DNA of 10,155 nucleotides from Gudongella sp964607545 (GTDB lineage Bacteria > Bacillota > Clostridia > Tissierellales > Tissierellaceae), in assembly GCA_964607545.1 (NCBI GenBank), contig CAZSLV010000070.1, positions 1-10,155 on the forward strand. Reading direction: 5' to 3'. Positions 1 through 7,204 of the stretch are shown piece by piece; position 1 is the first letter of the stretch, and every line of letters starts with the position of its first letter. Below the pieces are notes generated by a model. The model saw only the letters and a program-made list of their open reading frames with translations, was not told the origin of the DNA and did not search any database. A program made the translations under genes and the position numbers.

Positions 1-20
1 TAATATTTTTATCCACAATC

Positions 21-49
21 TTGACAAGCTAAGGGGGATTTGATATTAT
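21..49 (+). promoter_or_regulatory. Sigma-A promoter of the copA-copZ-csoR operon
   Basis: A perfect -35 box TTGACA (21-26) is followed by a 17-base spacer and a -10 box TATTAT (44-49), a 5 of 6 match to TATAAT. TGA at 41-43 makes it an extended -10. Transcription should start near 55-57, immediately before the C/G-rich inverted repeat, which suits repression by CsoR. It is the only good promoter ahead of copA. Confidence 0.8.
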
Positions 50-56
50 AAACCTA

Positions 57-84
57 TAGACACCCCCCCTGGGGGTAGGAGATA
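57..84. promoter_or_regulatory. Probable CsoR operator (copper-responsive)
   Basis: The inverted repeat ACCCCC (62-67) / GGGGGT (71-76) has a three-base centre and sits inside a looser, AT-flanked pseudo-palindrome. CsoR-family repressors are known to bind C-run/G-run inverted repeats of this kind. The site lies at or just after the predicted transcription start of an operon that itself encodes a CsoR protein, so autoregulation that copper relieves is the natural reading. The core is seen directly; the outer limits are approximate. Confidence 0.75.
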
Positions 85-99
85 GGAGAGGAGAAACTT

Positions 100-2469
100 A
101 TGGCAATACAAAAACTTTCTATAGATGTTATAGGTATGACCTGTGCTTCTTGTTCAGCCAGGATAGAAAAACAATTAAATAAACTAGAAGGTGTTAATTC
201 AGCAGTAGTAAACCTTCTTGCTAATAAGGCTGTTGTTGAATTTGACAATAGTAAGTTAGACAAAAGGACTATTGTTAAGACAATTGAAAAGACAGGATAT
301 GAAGTTCCCTTAAAGAGAACCACTTTATTTGTTGAGGGTATGACTTGTGCAGCTTGTTCAGCTAGGGTAGAAAAAGCCCTACAAAAGGTTGATGGGGTAG
401 TAAATGCAAGTGTAAACTTATCTACTAACAAGGCAACGGTTGACTATGCTTCTGGGTCAGTTGAGGAGAGCTTTTTAGTCCAAACAATAGAAAAAACAGG
501 CTATGGGGCAGAAGTTGAAAAGGAAGATAATAAGGATAAAAATAAGGACTTTAGGGAAAAGGAAATAAAATCACTTACAAATTCCTTCATAGTATCCCTC
601 TTATTTACCCTCCCACTTTTTGCGGCCATGTTCTTTCATATGGCAGGGCAAATGAATATTTTAACTAATGGTTATTTCCAGTGGTTACTTGCAACACCAG
701 TTCAGTTTTTTATAGGCTATAGGTTTTACAAGGGGGCCTATAACTCCCTAAGGGGTGGTGGGGCTAATATGGATGTACTAGTAGCCCTAGGTACATCTGC
801 TGCCTACTTCTTTTCAGTATATAATTTATTTGCTGGGGTTCATGAATACTACTTTGAAGCTTCTGCAGTAATAATTACCCTTATCTTATTAGGTAAGTTA
901 TTTGAAGCTAAGGCAAAGGGGAAAACTTCAGATGCCATAAAAAAACTTATGGGTCTACAACCAAAGACTGCCAGGGTAATCAGGCAAGGGGAAGAAATAG
1001 ACCTTCCTATTGAAGATTTGGTAATAGGCGATATAATTTTAGTTAGACCAGGTGAAAGGGTACCAGTTGATGGAATTATTGAAGAAGGCCATTCAAGTTT
1101 AGATGAGTCTATGATTACAGGTGAAAGTATACCTGTTGATAAAAAAGAAGGAGACTTTGTAGTTGGGGCTACTATAAACAAGTATGGGGCCTTTAAGTTT
1201 AAGGCTACAAAAATCGGTAAGGATACAGTGCTTTCTCAAATTGTAAAAATGGTAGAAGATGCACAAGGATCCAAAGCTCCTGTCCAAAGACTAGCTGATC
1301 AAATATCAGGTATATTTGTACCAACAGTCTTAGTAATTGCCCTAGTAACCTTTATAGTCTTTTTAAATATAAGAGACTTTAACACGGGGTTAATAAATGC
1401 AGTTGCTATCCTAGTAATAGCTTGTCCATGTGCCCTGGGTCTTGCAACGCCAACTGCTATTATGGTAGGAACAGGTAAGGGTGCAGAAAATGGTATCTTA
1501 ATTAAATCTGGTGAGCATTTAGAAAAGGCCCACAAGATGAATCTAATTGTATTTGACAAAACAGGAACAATAACCAAGGGCCAACCTGAAGTTACAGATA
1601 TAATCCCTATAGGGGACTTATCAGAAGATGAACTCTTAAGGATTGCAGCCTCAGTAGAAAAAACTTCAGAACACCCTCTTGGAGTTTCAATAGTAAATAG
1701 GGCTGAGTCAAACTTAATTAGACTATCAGAAGCTAGCAGTTTTGCTGCCATACCAGGTAAGGGCCTAAGAGCTATCTTTGAAGATGAAAATATATTAATA
1801 GGAAATAGAAAACTCTTAAATGAAGCAGAAATTGACTTTAAAGATTATGAGGACCAAGTTTTCAAGCTTGAAGAATCAGGTAAAACAGCTATGCTTATAG
1901 GTAGGAACAAAGACCTAATTGGAATTATAGCAGTTGCTGACCAAATAAAAGAAAACTCAGCTTATTCAATTTCAGAACTTAAAAAAATGGGTGTAGAAAT
2001 TTATATGATTACAGGAGATAATGAAAGGACAGCCAGGGCCATAGCCCACAAGGCAGGAATAGAAAATGTCCTTGCAGATGTCTTGCCAGAGGATAAGGCC
2101 AACCAAATAGAAGCCCTTAAACAATCAGGCAAGAATGTTGGCATGGTTGGTGATGGGATAAATGATGCCCCAGCCCTTGCAGCAGCTGATGTAGGCTTTG
2201 CAATTGGTACAGGTACAGATGTAGCTATGGAGGCTGCTGATATAACCCTAATGAGGGGAGACCTTGAAGGAGTTGTATTTGCCATAAGACTTAGCCATGC
2301 TACAATGAGGATAATAAAGCAAAACTTATTCTGGGCATTTTTCTACAACACAGTTGGAATACCATTTGCAGCCCTAGGTTTCTTAAACCCAATGATAGCA
2401 GGTGCAGCTATGGCATTTTCTTCAGTATCAGTAGTTACTAACTCCTTAAGACTAAGGAACTTTAAATAA
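100..2469 (+). CDS. copA: Copper-exporting P1B-type ATPase CopA
   Basis: This 789-residue membrane pump uses ATP to move Cu+ out of the cytoplasm. Two N-terminal heavy-metal-associated domains carry GMTCASC (C15, C18) and GMTCAAC (C83, C86); they resemble each other at DNA level, suggesting internal duplication. About eight membrane segments follow, the first near residues 162-183. The actuator loop has TGES (340-343). The sixth segment has the metal-binding CPC (442-444). DKTGT carries the phosphorylated D486, and SEHPLG has H525-P526. GDGIND spans 684-689. YN (749-750) in segment 7 and M771 with S774-S775 in segment 8 mark the Cu+ (P1B-1) subgroup rather than zinc or cadmium pumps. The ATG follows a GGAGAGGAG ribosome site by about 6 bases. 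It is the first gene of an operon with copZ and csoR. Length is normal and no key residue is missing. Confidence 0.97.
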   Translation: MAIQKLSIDVIGMTCASCSARIEKQLNKLEGVNSAVVNLLANKAVVEFDNSKLDKRTIVKTIEKTGYEVPLKRTTLFVEGMTCAACSARVEKALQKVDGVVNASVNLSTNKATVDYASGSVEESFLVQTIEKTGYGAEVEKEDNKDKNKDFREKEIKSLTNSFIVSLLFTLPLFAAMFFHMAGQMNILTNGYFQWLLATPVQFFIGYRFYKGAYNSLRGGGANMDVLVALGTSAAYFFSVYNLFAGVHEYYFEASAVIITLILLGKLFEAKAKGKTSDAIKKLMGLQPKTARVIRQGEEIDLPIEDLVIGDIILVRPGERVPVDGIIEEGHSSLDESMITGESIPVDKKEGDFVVGATINKYGAFKFKATKIGKDTVLSQIVKMVEDAQGSKAPVQRLADQISGIFVPTVLVIALVTFIVFLNIRDFNTGLINAVAILVIACPCALGLATPTAIMVGTGKGAENGILIKSGEHLEKAHKMNLIVFDKTGTITKGQPEVTDIIPIGDLSEDELLRIAASVEKTSEHPLGVSIVNRAESNLIRLSEASSFAAIPGKGLRAIFEDENILIGNRKLLNEAEIDFKDYEDQVFKLEESGKTAMLIGRNKDLIGIIAVADQIKENSAYSISELKKMGVEIYMITGDNERTARAIAHKAGIENVLADVLPEDKANQIEALKQSGKNVGMVGDGINDAPALAAADVGFAIGTGTDVAMEAADITLMRGDLEGVVFAIRLSHATMRIIKQNLFWAFFYNTVGIPFAALGFLNPMIAGAAMAFSSVSVVTNSLRLRNFK

Positions 2470-2493
2470 ATAAAAATTGAAAGGATGAAAAAA

Positions 2494-2700
2494 ATGGAAA
2501 AGATATTAATGGTAGAAGGTATGACTTGTGGACATTGTGAGAAGGCAGTAAAGGAAGCCCTTAAGGAATTACAAGGTGTAAGTGATGTTTCAGTAGATCT
2601 TACTAGTGGTAGGGTTATTGTAAAGGGAGAAGGCTTAGAGGATAACAAAATAAAAGAAGCAGTAGATGAGGCTGGGTACCAAGTAGCTTCAATAAGCTAG
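2494..2700 (+). CDS. copZ: Copper chaperone CopZ (HMA domain protein)
   Basis: This 68-residue protein is a single heavy-metal-associated domain with GMTCGHC near the N-terminus (C12 and C15 bind Cu+). It has the beta-alpha-beta-beta-alpha-beta pattern of CopZ/Atx1 chaperones, which carry Cu+ to CopA and can pass it to the repressor. An in-frame ATG lies at 2485, but the GAAAGGA ribosome site (2479-2485) runs into it. The ATG at 2494 has a proper spacing of about 9 bases, so I choose it; the upstream start would add only three residues. It lies 24 bases after the copA stop and just ahead of csoR, so it is cotranscribed. A general mercuric-type HMA protein is the alternative, but the operon argues for copper. 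Confidence 0.92.
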   Translation: MEKILMVEGMTCGHCEKAVKEALKELQGVSDVSVDLTSGRVIVKGEGLEDNKIKEAVDEAGYQVASIS

Positions 2701-2710
2701 GAGAATGACA

Positions 2711-2980
2711 ATGAATCAAGGTAAAGAAAGCGCCTTAAAAAAGCTAAAGACAGTTAGGGGACAAGTTGATGGCATAATTAGAATGATTGAGGATGACAGG
2801 TATTGTGTAGATATCTCAGTACAACTTCTTTCTGTCATTGGCCTATTAAAAAAAGCTAACATAGATGTATTAAATGCACACATTAGGACTTGTGTAGCAG
2901 ATGCAATCCTTGAAGGAGAAGATCAAGGTGAAGAAAAAATAAATGAGATTATCACAATAATAGATAAGTATATTAAGTAA
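2711..2980 (+). CDS. csoR: Copper-sensing transcriptional repressor CsoR
   Basis: This 89-residue all-helical repressor belongs to the CsoR/RcnR (DUF156) family. The N-terminal region has the family's KKLKTVRGQVDGI pattern. The ligands form a C-H-C set: Cys in RYCVD, then His and Cys in NAHIRTC, spaced 25 and 4 residues apart as in the Cu+-binding CsoR of Mycobacterium tuberculosis. The His distinguishes it from persulfide sensors of the CstR type. The ribosome site AGGAG overlaps the copZ stop. It is 1 base from an ATG at 2705 but 7 bases from the ATG at 2711, so I use 2711. As third gene of the copper operon it should repress its own promoter through the operator near position 70. Confidence 0.94.
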   Translation: MNQGKESALKKLKTVRGQVDGIIRMIEDDRYCVDISVQLLSVIGLLKKANIDVLNAHIRTCVADAILEGEDQGEEKINEIITIIDKYIK

Positions 2981-2986
2981 ATTTAG

Positions 2987-3025
2987 GGGCTTTGCCAAAG
3001 ATAGGCAGGGTCTCTTTTAATTTTT
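2987..3025 (+). terminator. Rho-independent terminator of the copper operon
   Basis: A stem of about 10 pairs, GGGCTTTGCC (2987-2996) with GGCAGGGTCT (3004-3013), includes several G-U pairs and has a 7-base loop. It is followed by a T-rich run, CTTTTAATTTTT. It starts 6 bases after the csoR stop and separates the copper operon from the heat-shock operon. Confidence 0.75.
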
Positions 3026-3046
3026 GATATTAGGGGTATATTAGTA

Positions 3047-3075
3047 TTGAAATAATATGAAAAATTTTATATAAT
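3047..3075 (+). promoter_or_regulatory. Sigma-A promoter of the J-protein/clpB operon
   Basis: TTGAAA (3047-3052, 5 of 6 match) is followed by a 17-base spacer and a perfect TATAAT (3070-3075). The expected start of transcription is about 3082, inside the CtsR-type repeat. Confidence 0.85.
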
Positions 3076-3082
3076 TAAAGAA

Positions 3083-3099
3083 GGTCAAAGAAGGTCAGA
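3083..3099 (+). promoter_or_regulatory. CtsR operator (heat-shock repressor box)
   Basis: The direct heptad repeat GGTCAAA-GAA-GGTCAGA matches the known CtsR box RGTCAAA-NAN-RGTCAAA at all defined positions but one (G at 3098). It can also be seen as a tandem AAAGAAGGTC repeat at 3077-3096. It overlaps the predicted transcription start, where CtsR would block initiation. CtsR classically controls clp genes, and clpB is in the operon that follows. Confidence 0.88.
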
Positions 3100-3120
3100 C
3101 TTTTGAATGGAGATGAAGTT

Positions 3121-4080
3121 ATGGAGTATAAAGATTATTACAAGATTATGGGTGTAGAAAAAACAGCTAGTCAGGATGAGATAAAAAGGGCTTATAGGAA
3201 GCTTGCTAAGAAGTACCACCCTGATTTAAATCCCAATGACGAAAAAGCCCAAGAAAAATTCAAAGAAGTAAGTGAGGCAAATGAAGTTTTAAGTGATGAA
3301 AAAAAGAGGAAGCAATATGACCAAATGGGCAAGTATGGTTTTTCTAATGGTCAGCAATTTGATCCATCTGCTTATGGTTTTGGGGGAGGACAAGGTGGAA
3401 CCTACACTTATTCTTCCTCGGATGGAACAGACTTCTCAGACTTTTTTAATACGATTTTTGGTGGAGGTCAATCCTCAAGTAAAGGCATGGGCTTTGATAT
3501 AGGAGATTTATTTGGTGGGGCTACAGGAGGCAGAAGGTCAAGCCAAAGACCAAGACAAGCTCAAAGACAAAGCTATGAAAGTGAACTTGAAATATCTATT
3601 GAAGAAGGTTACAAGGGCCTTGATAGGGAAGTTCTTTTAAATATAGGTGGAGAAAGTAAGAGGATTACTGTAAAAATTCCAAAGGGTATAACTCCTGGTA
3701 AAAAAATTAAGGTTAAGGGAGATAAGTGGGGAGTAGATGGGGACATTCTCTTTAAAATAAACTTTAGAGAATCCAAAGACCTTCAACTTGATGGATTAAA
3801 CCTAATAAGGAAAATAGAATTATTGCCTTGGGAGGCCTATTTTGGAGAAAAAGTCCTAGTTAATACCCTAAGTGGCAAGATAAAAATAGATATACCAGAA
3901 AGGTCAGAGTCTGGTAGAAGGCTAAGGTTAGCCAAAAAAGGCTATGTGGACTTAAAGGGAAATACTGGAGACCTATATGTAGAAGTAAAAATAGTTAACC
4001 CGCCTCACTTAAGTGATGAGGAAGTAGACCTATATAAAAAATTAAAAGAAAAATCAAAGTATAATCCAAGAAATGAATGA
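3121..4080 (+). CDS. J-domain co-chaperone without zinc finger (CbpA/DnaJ-like)
   Basis: This 319-residue protein is a class II (type B) J-protein that stimulates DnaK ATPase and delivers clients to it. The J-domain fills residues 1-65 with the HPD motif at 33-35. A Gly/Phe-rich linker with GGGQGG and FGGG stretches spans about 75-145. A DnaJ C-terminal substrate-binding region follows from about 155 to the end, with a PKGITPGKKIKVKG motif. The CxxCxGxG zinc repeats of true DnaJ are absent. The ATG at 3121 lies 8 bases after GGAG (3109-3112); an upstream TTG at 3103 would add six residues that are not part of the J-domain. clpB begins 15 bases downstream, so the two are cotranscribed. The reading frame ends in TGA followed at once by an in-frame TAG. 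Confidence 0.92.
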   Translation: MEYKDYYKIMGVEKTASQDEIKRAYRKLAKKYHPDLNPNDEKAQEKFKEVSEANEVLSDEKKRKQYDQMGKYGFSNGQQFDPSAYGFGGGQGGTYTYSSSDGTDFSDFFNTIFGGGQSSSKGMGFDIGDLFGGATGGRRSSQRPRQAQRQSYESELEISIEEGYKGLDREVLLNIGGESKRITVKIPKGITPGKKIKVKGDKWGVDGDILFKINFRESKDLQLDGLNLIRKIELLPWEAYFGEKVLVNTLSGKIKIDIPERSESGRRLRLAKKGYVDLKGNTGDLYVEVKIVNPPHLSDEEVDLYKKLKEKSKYNPRNE

Positions 4081-4095
4081 TAGGAGGAAGTAAAG

Positions 4096-6675
4096 ATGGA
4101 TTCAAACAAGTTTACACAAAAGAGCATTGATGCTATTGAAGGCTCACAAAATATTGCAATGAAGCTAGGAAACCCTGAATTATCAGAAATCCATCTGCAT
4201 TATGCTTTAATTGCAAATAGGGATGGTTTAATTCCTAGAGTTTTAACCCTTATGGGGGTAGATAGCGAAGAGGTAAGGCGACTTTTAGATGAAAAATTAA
4301 ATAAGTTACCCAAGCAAGTTGGTGGAAGTATTTACCCTGGAAGGACCTATACAAAGGCCCTTATGGATGCTGAAGAAGAAGCAAAGGCCTTTAAAGATGA
4401 GTATATTGGAGTAGAACATATCTACTTGGCAATTTTATCCTTAAAGGCAAGTTCTTCAATTGAAGTATTTAAGGAATTTGACATAAGTAGGGAAAAATTT
4501 CTCCAAGCCCTAATGAAGGTAAGGGGGAGCCAAAGTATAACAACTGATAACCCAGAAGGGACCTATGAAGCCTTAGAAAGATTTGGAAGGGACCTTGTAG
4601 AAGATGCAAAAAAGGGAAGTATGGACCCTGTAATAGGAAGGGACTCCGAGATTAGAAATGTTATTCGGATCCTATCAAGAAGGACTAAAAACAACCCCGT
4701 TCTAATTGGGGAACCTGGGGTTGGTAAAACTGCCATAGTAGAAGGACTTGCCCAAAGAATTGTAAATGGTGATGTCCCAGAAGGCTTAAAGGATAAGTCC
4801 TTGTTTTCCCTAGACATGGGGGCCCTGGTAGCAGGTGCCAAGTACAGGGGAGAATTTGAGGAAAGGCTTAAGGCAGTCCTTGCAGAAATTCAAAAATCAG
4901 ATGGGCAAATAATCCTTTTTATAGATGAGATCCACAACATAGTTGGGGCTGGAAAAGCCGAAGGTTCAATGGATGCAGGCAACCTACTTAAACCAATGCT
5001 AGCAAGAGGAGAACTTCACACAATAGGGGCAACAACCCTAGATGAATATAGAAAAAACATTGAAAAAGATGCAGCCCTTGAAAGGCGCTTTCAAAAAGTC
5101 CTAGTAAACGAACCTAGTGTAGAAGATACCATCTCTATCCTAAGGGGTCTTAAAGAAAAGTATGAAATTCACCATGGTATAAGAATTTCTGACGGTGCTG
5201 TAATAGCTGCAGCAACTCTTTCTGATAGGTATATTTCAGATAGGTTTTTACCAGATAAGGCAATTGACCTTATGGATGAAGCTTCTGCCATGATAAGGAC
5301 AGAAATTGATTCTATGCCAACTGAAATAGATGAAGTAAGAAGAAGGGTTTTGCAACTTGAAATTGAAAAACAAGCCTTAAAAAAAGAAAGTGATGAGGGG
5401 TCTAAAAAAAGGCTAGAAAAAATAGAAAATGAACTTTATGAGTTAAAAGAAGAACTAGACCTCCTTAAGGCCCAGTGGGAAGAGGAAAAAAATAAGATAA
5501 CAAAAGAAAATGATATAAAAGAAGAAATTGATAGGGTAAAAAGACAAATTGAAGAAGCTGAAAGAAACTATGACCTAGAAAGAGCCTCTCAACTTAAGTA
5601 TGCAACCTTGGTTGATTTAGAAGAAAGATTAAAAAAAGCCCAGTCAAGTGAACAAGTTGGTACCAGGATGCTAAAAGAGGAAGTGACAGAAGATGAAATT
5701 GCAGAAGTTGTTGCCAAGTGGACAGGTATTCCAACCACAAAACTCTTAGAAACAGAAAGAGAAAAACTTCTTTCCCTATCTGACATCCTTCATGAGAGGG
5801 TTATTGGCCAAGATGAAGCAGTTGATGCAGTTGTTGATTCTGTCCTTAGGGCAAGGGCAGGCTTAAAAGATATAAATAAGCCAGTTGGAAGTTTTATCTT
5901 CCTTGGACCAACAGGGGTTGGGAAAACTGAACTTTCTAAAGCCCTAACCCAAAGTTTATTTGACGATGAAAAGAATATGATTAGAATTGATATGAGTGAG
6001 TATATGGAAAAACACTCAGTTTCAAGACTAGTAGGTGCCCCTCCAGGCTATGTTGGCTATGATGAAGGAGGCCAATTGACAGAGGCTGTTAGGAGAAGAC
6101 CATATTCAGTAATCCTATTTGATGAAATTGAAAAAGCCCACCCAGATGTATTTAATATCCTCCTTCAAGTTTTAGATGATGGGAGGTTAACTGACAACCA
6201 AGGAAGGACAGTAGATTTTAAGAACACTGTTATTATTATGACATCAAATATAGGGTCAGATTATTTACTAGAGGGCCTAGGCCTTGATGGCAATATAAGT
6301 CAAAAGACCAGAGATTATGTAATGAGTGAGTTAAGGAGGGTCTTTAGGCCAGAATTTCTAAATAGGATTGACGATATAGTATTATTTAAGCCCCTTCAAA
6401 GAAATGAAATATTTAAAATTATTGACCTTCAAATCCTTGAAATTGAAAAAAGGCTGGAAGATAAAAATATTTCAGTTGAAGTTACAGATAATGCAAAGGA
6501 AACTATCCTACAAAAGTCCTATTCAATACAATATGGGGCAAGACCAGTTAAGAGGTTTTTACAAAAAGAACTTGAAACTAAGATTAGTACCCTGATAATA
6601 AAAGGGGTCCTAAAAGATGGAGATAAGATATTAATTGACACCCTAGATGATGAGTTGGAGGTTAAAGTCCTATAA
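4096..6675 (+). CDS. clpB: ATP-dependent disaggregase ClpB
   Basis: This 859-residue Hsp100 protein forms hexameric rings that pull polypeptides out of aggregates together with DnaK and its partners. The N-terminal double Clp repeat covers about 1-145. AAA+ module 1 has Walker A GEPGVGKT (205-212) and Walker B with D277-E278. A charged coiled-coil middle domain, rich in Glu and Lys, spans about 405-525 and separates ClpB from ClpA and ClpX. Module 2 has GPTGVGKT (604-611), Walker B with D676-E677, and an arginine-containing FRPEFLNRID segment. The length matches the family (about 857). No ClpP-binding loop was recognised, as expected for ClpB. AGGAGG (4082-4087) lies 8 bases before the ATG. 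Control is by the CtsR-type operator upstream of the J-protein gene. Confidence 0.97.
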   Translation: MDSNKFTQKSIDAIEGSQNIAMKLGNPELSEIHLHYALIANRDGLIPRVLTLMGVDSEEVRRLLDEKLNKLPKQVGGSIYPGRTYTKALMDAEEEAKAFKDEYIGVEHIYLAILSLKASSSIEVFKEFDISREKFLQALMKVRGSQSITTDNPEGTYEALERFGRDLVEDAKKGSMDPVIGRDSEIRNVIRILSRRTKNNPVLIGEPGVGKTAIVEGLAQRIVNGDVPEGLKDKSLFSLDMGALVAGAKYRGEFEERLKAVLAEIQKSDGQIILFIDEIHNIVGAGKAEGSMDAGNLLKPMLARGELHTIGATTLDEYRKNIEKDAALERRFQKVLVNEPSVEDTISILRGLKEKYEIHHGIRISDGAVIAAATLSDRYISDRFLPDKAIDLMDEASAMIRTEIDSMPTEIDEVRRRVLQLEIEKQALKKESDEGSKKRLEKIENELYELKEELDLLKAQWEEEKNKITKENDIKEEIDRVKRQIEEAERNYDLERASQLKYATLVDLEERLKKAQSSEQVGTRMLKEEVTEDEIAEVVAKWTGIPTTKLLETEREKLLSLSDILHERVIGQDEAVDAVVDSVLRARAGLKDINKPVGSFIFLGPTGVGKTELSKALTQSLFDDEKNMIRIDMSEYMEKHSVSRLVGAPPGYVGYDEGGQLTEAVRRRPYSVILFDEIEKAHPDVFNILLQVLDDGRLTDNQGRTVDFKNTVIIMTSNIGSDYLLEGLGLDGNISQKTRDYVMSELRRVFRPEFLNRIDDIVLFKPLQRNEIFKIIDLQILEIEKRLEDKNISVEVTDNAKETILQKSYSIQYGARPVKRFLQKELETKISTLIIKGVLKDGDKILIDTLDDELEVKVL

Positions 6676-6677
6676 TT

Positions 6678-6710
6678 AAAAAAACTGATTCTTAAAGAAT
6701 CAGTTTTTTA
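6678..6710. terminator. Bidirectional terminator between clpB and ffs
   Basis: A stem of about 13 pairs has A6678-A6684 on one flank, CTGATTC (6685-6691) pairing with GAATCAG (6697-6703), a 5-base loop, and T6704-T6709 on the other flank. The A and T tracts give a U-run on either strand. It ends clpB, whose stop lies 3 bases before, and the SRP RNA transcribed from the opposite side. Confidence 0.9.
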
Positions 6711-6715
6711 ATATG

Positions 6716-6987
6716 TAGCCGTGCACCCAGTTTTGTCAGTCCTGTTCCAAGCGTTACCTAAACAGTTAGCTCAGGCCAGGCTTCCCCACGGCACACGAAA
6801 GATTTCACTTATCGCTGCTTCCTTCCGGACCTGACGAGGTTCATGAGCTTTCGTTGCGTAGGACCCAACTGTCAACACCACTTATTTAGGGCAGGCCTTA
6901 CAACAGAGATGCCTAAACTGGGAATTCAATCCTGCTATAGCGGTTTGCAGGTAACAGGGCACCGCTACCTCCCCATCTAGCACGGCA
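6716..6987 (-). ncRNA. ffs: Signal recognition particle RNA (SRP RNA, long Gram-positive type)
   Basis: The minus strand carries the universally conserved helix 8 of SRP RNA, GTCAGGTCCGGAAGGAAGCA, around 6816-6835, with its GGAA tetraloop near 6823-6826. The 5' part reads GGGGAGGTAGCGGTGCCCTG, as in the Alu domain of Bacillus and Clostridium SRP RNA. The 3' part contains GGTAACGCTTGGAAC. Ends are set by a closing helix of GCCGTGC (minus strand, 6986-6980) with GCACGGC (6724-6718), giving about 270 nucleotides. That is the long form with an Alu domain, not the short E. coli 4.5S form. The RNA binds Ffh and targets nascent membrane proteins. It lies 12 bases downstream of tRNA-Ser and probably shares its transcript. 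The exact ends are uncertain by a few bases. Confidence 0.96.
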
Positions 6988-6998
6988 AAGTTTTCTAA

Positions 6999-7091
6999 TG
7001 GCGGAGAGAGAGGGATTCGAACCCTCGAGACGCTATTAACGCCTACACGATTTCCAGTCGTGCGCCTTCAACCAAACTCAACCACCTCTCC
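6999..7091 (-). tRNA. tRNA-Ser, anticodon GGA (reads UCC/UCU)
   Basis: On the minus strand the acceptor arm GGAGAGG pairs with TCTCTCC (last pair G-U). The discriminator base is G and CCA is encoded (7001-6999). The anticodon stem CACGA/TCGTG encloses the loop CTGGAAA, with GGA at 7055-7053. A long variable arm, AGGCG paired with CGTCT, is the class II feature of serine tRNAs. The T arm has GGTTCGAATCC. Length is 93 bases including CCA. The promoter lies directly upstream and ffs follows. Confidence 0.97.
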
Positions 7092-7101
7092 ATAGAGTTA
7101 T

Positions 7102-7130
7102 ATTATAGAATATAAAAGAGTGATTGTCAA
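7102..7130 (-). promoter_or_regulatory. Consensus promoter for tRNA-Ser and ffs
   Basis: Read on the minus strand, TTGACA (7130-7125), a 17-base spacer and TATAAT (7107-7102) form a perfect consensus sigma-A promoter. Transcription would start near 7095, a few bases before the mature tRNA end at 7091. Such strength fits a stable-RNA unit. Confidence 0.93.
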
Positions 7131-7204
7131 CTAGGTTGGAGGGTTTGAAAATCAATAAAATAGGGTAATAGAAAATTAAATAAAAAAATAATGGAGGTGC
7201 CTTG

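Noticed and set aside
1299..1751. Minus-strand open frames inside copA (also 849-1181 and 2001-2285)
   Set aside because: These are antisense shadows of a clearly conserved ATPase, with low-complexity Ser/Pro/Ile-rich translations and no family features.
3077..3096. Tandem AAAGAAGGTC repeat as a CRISPR-like or mobile-element repeat
   Set aside because: There are only two adjacent copies, and they are explained by the CtsR heptad direct repeat at the promoter start site.
7124..7176. Plus-strand promoter for the selW-like gene
   Set aside because: Candidates TTGTCA-17-GAAAAT (7124-7152) and TTGAAA-18-TAGAAA (7145-7174) are each only partial matches. Neither is convincing enough to list as a feature.
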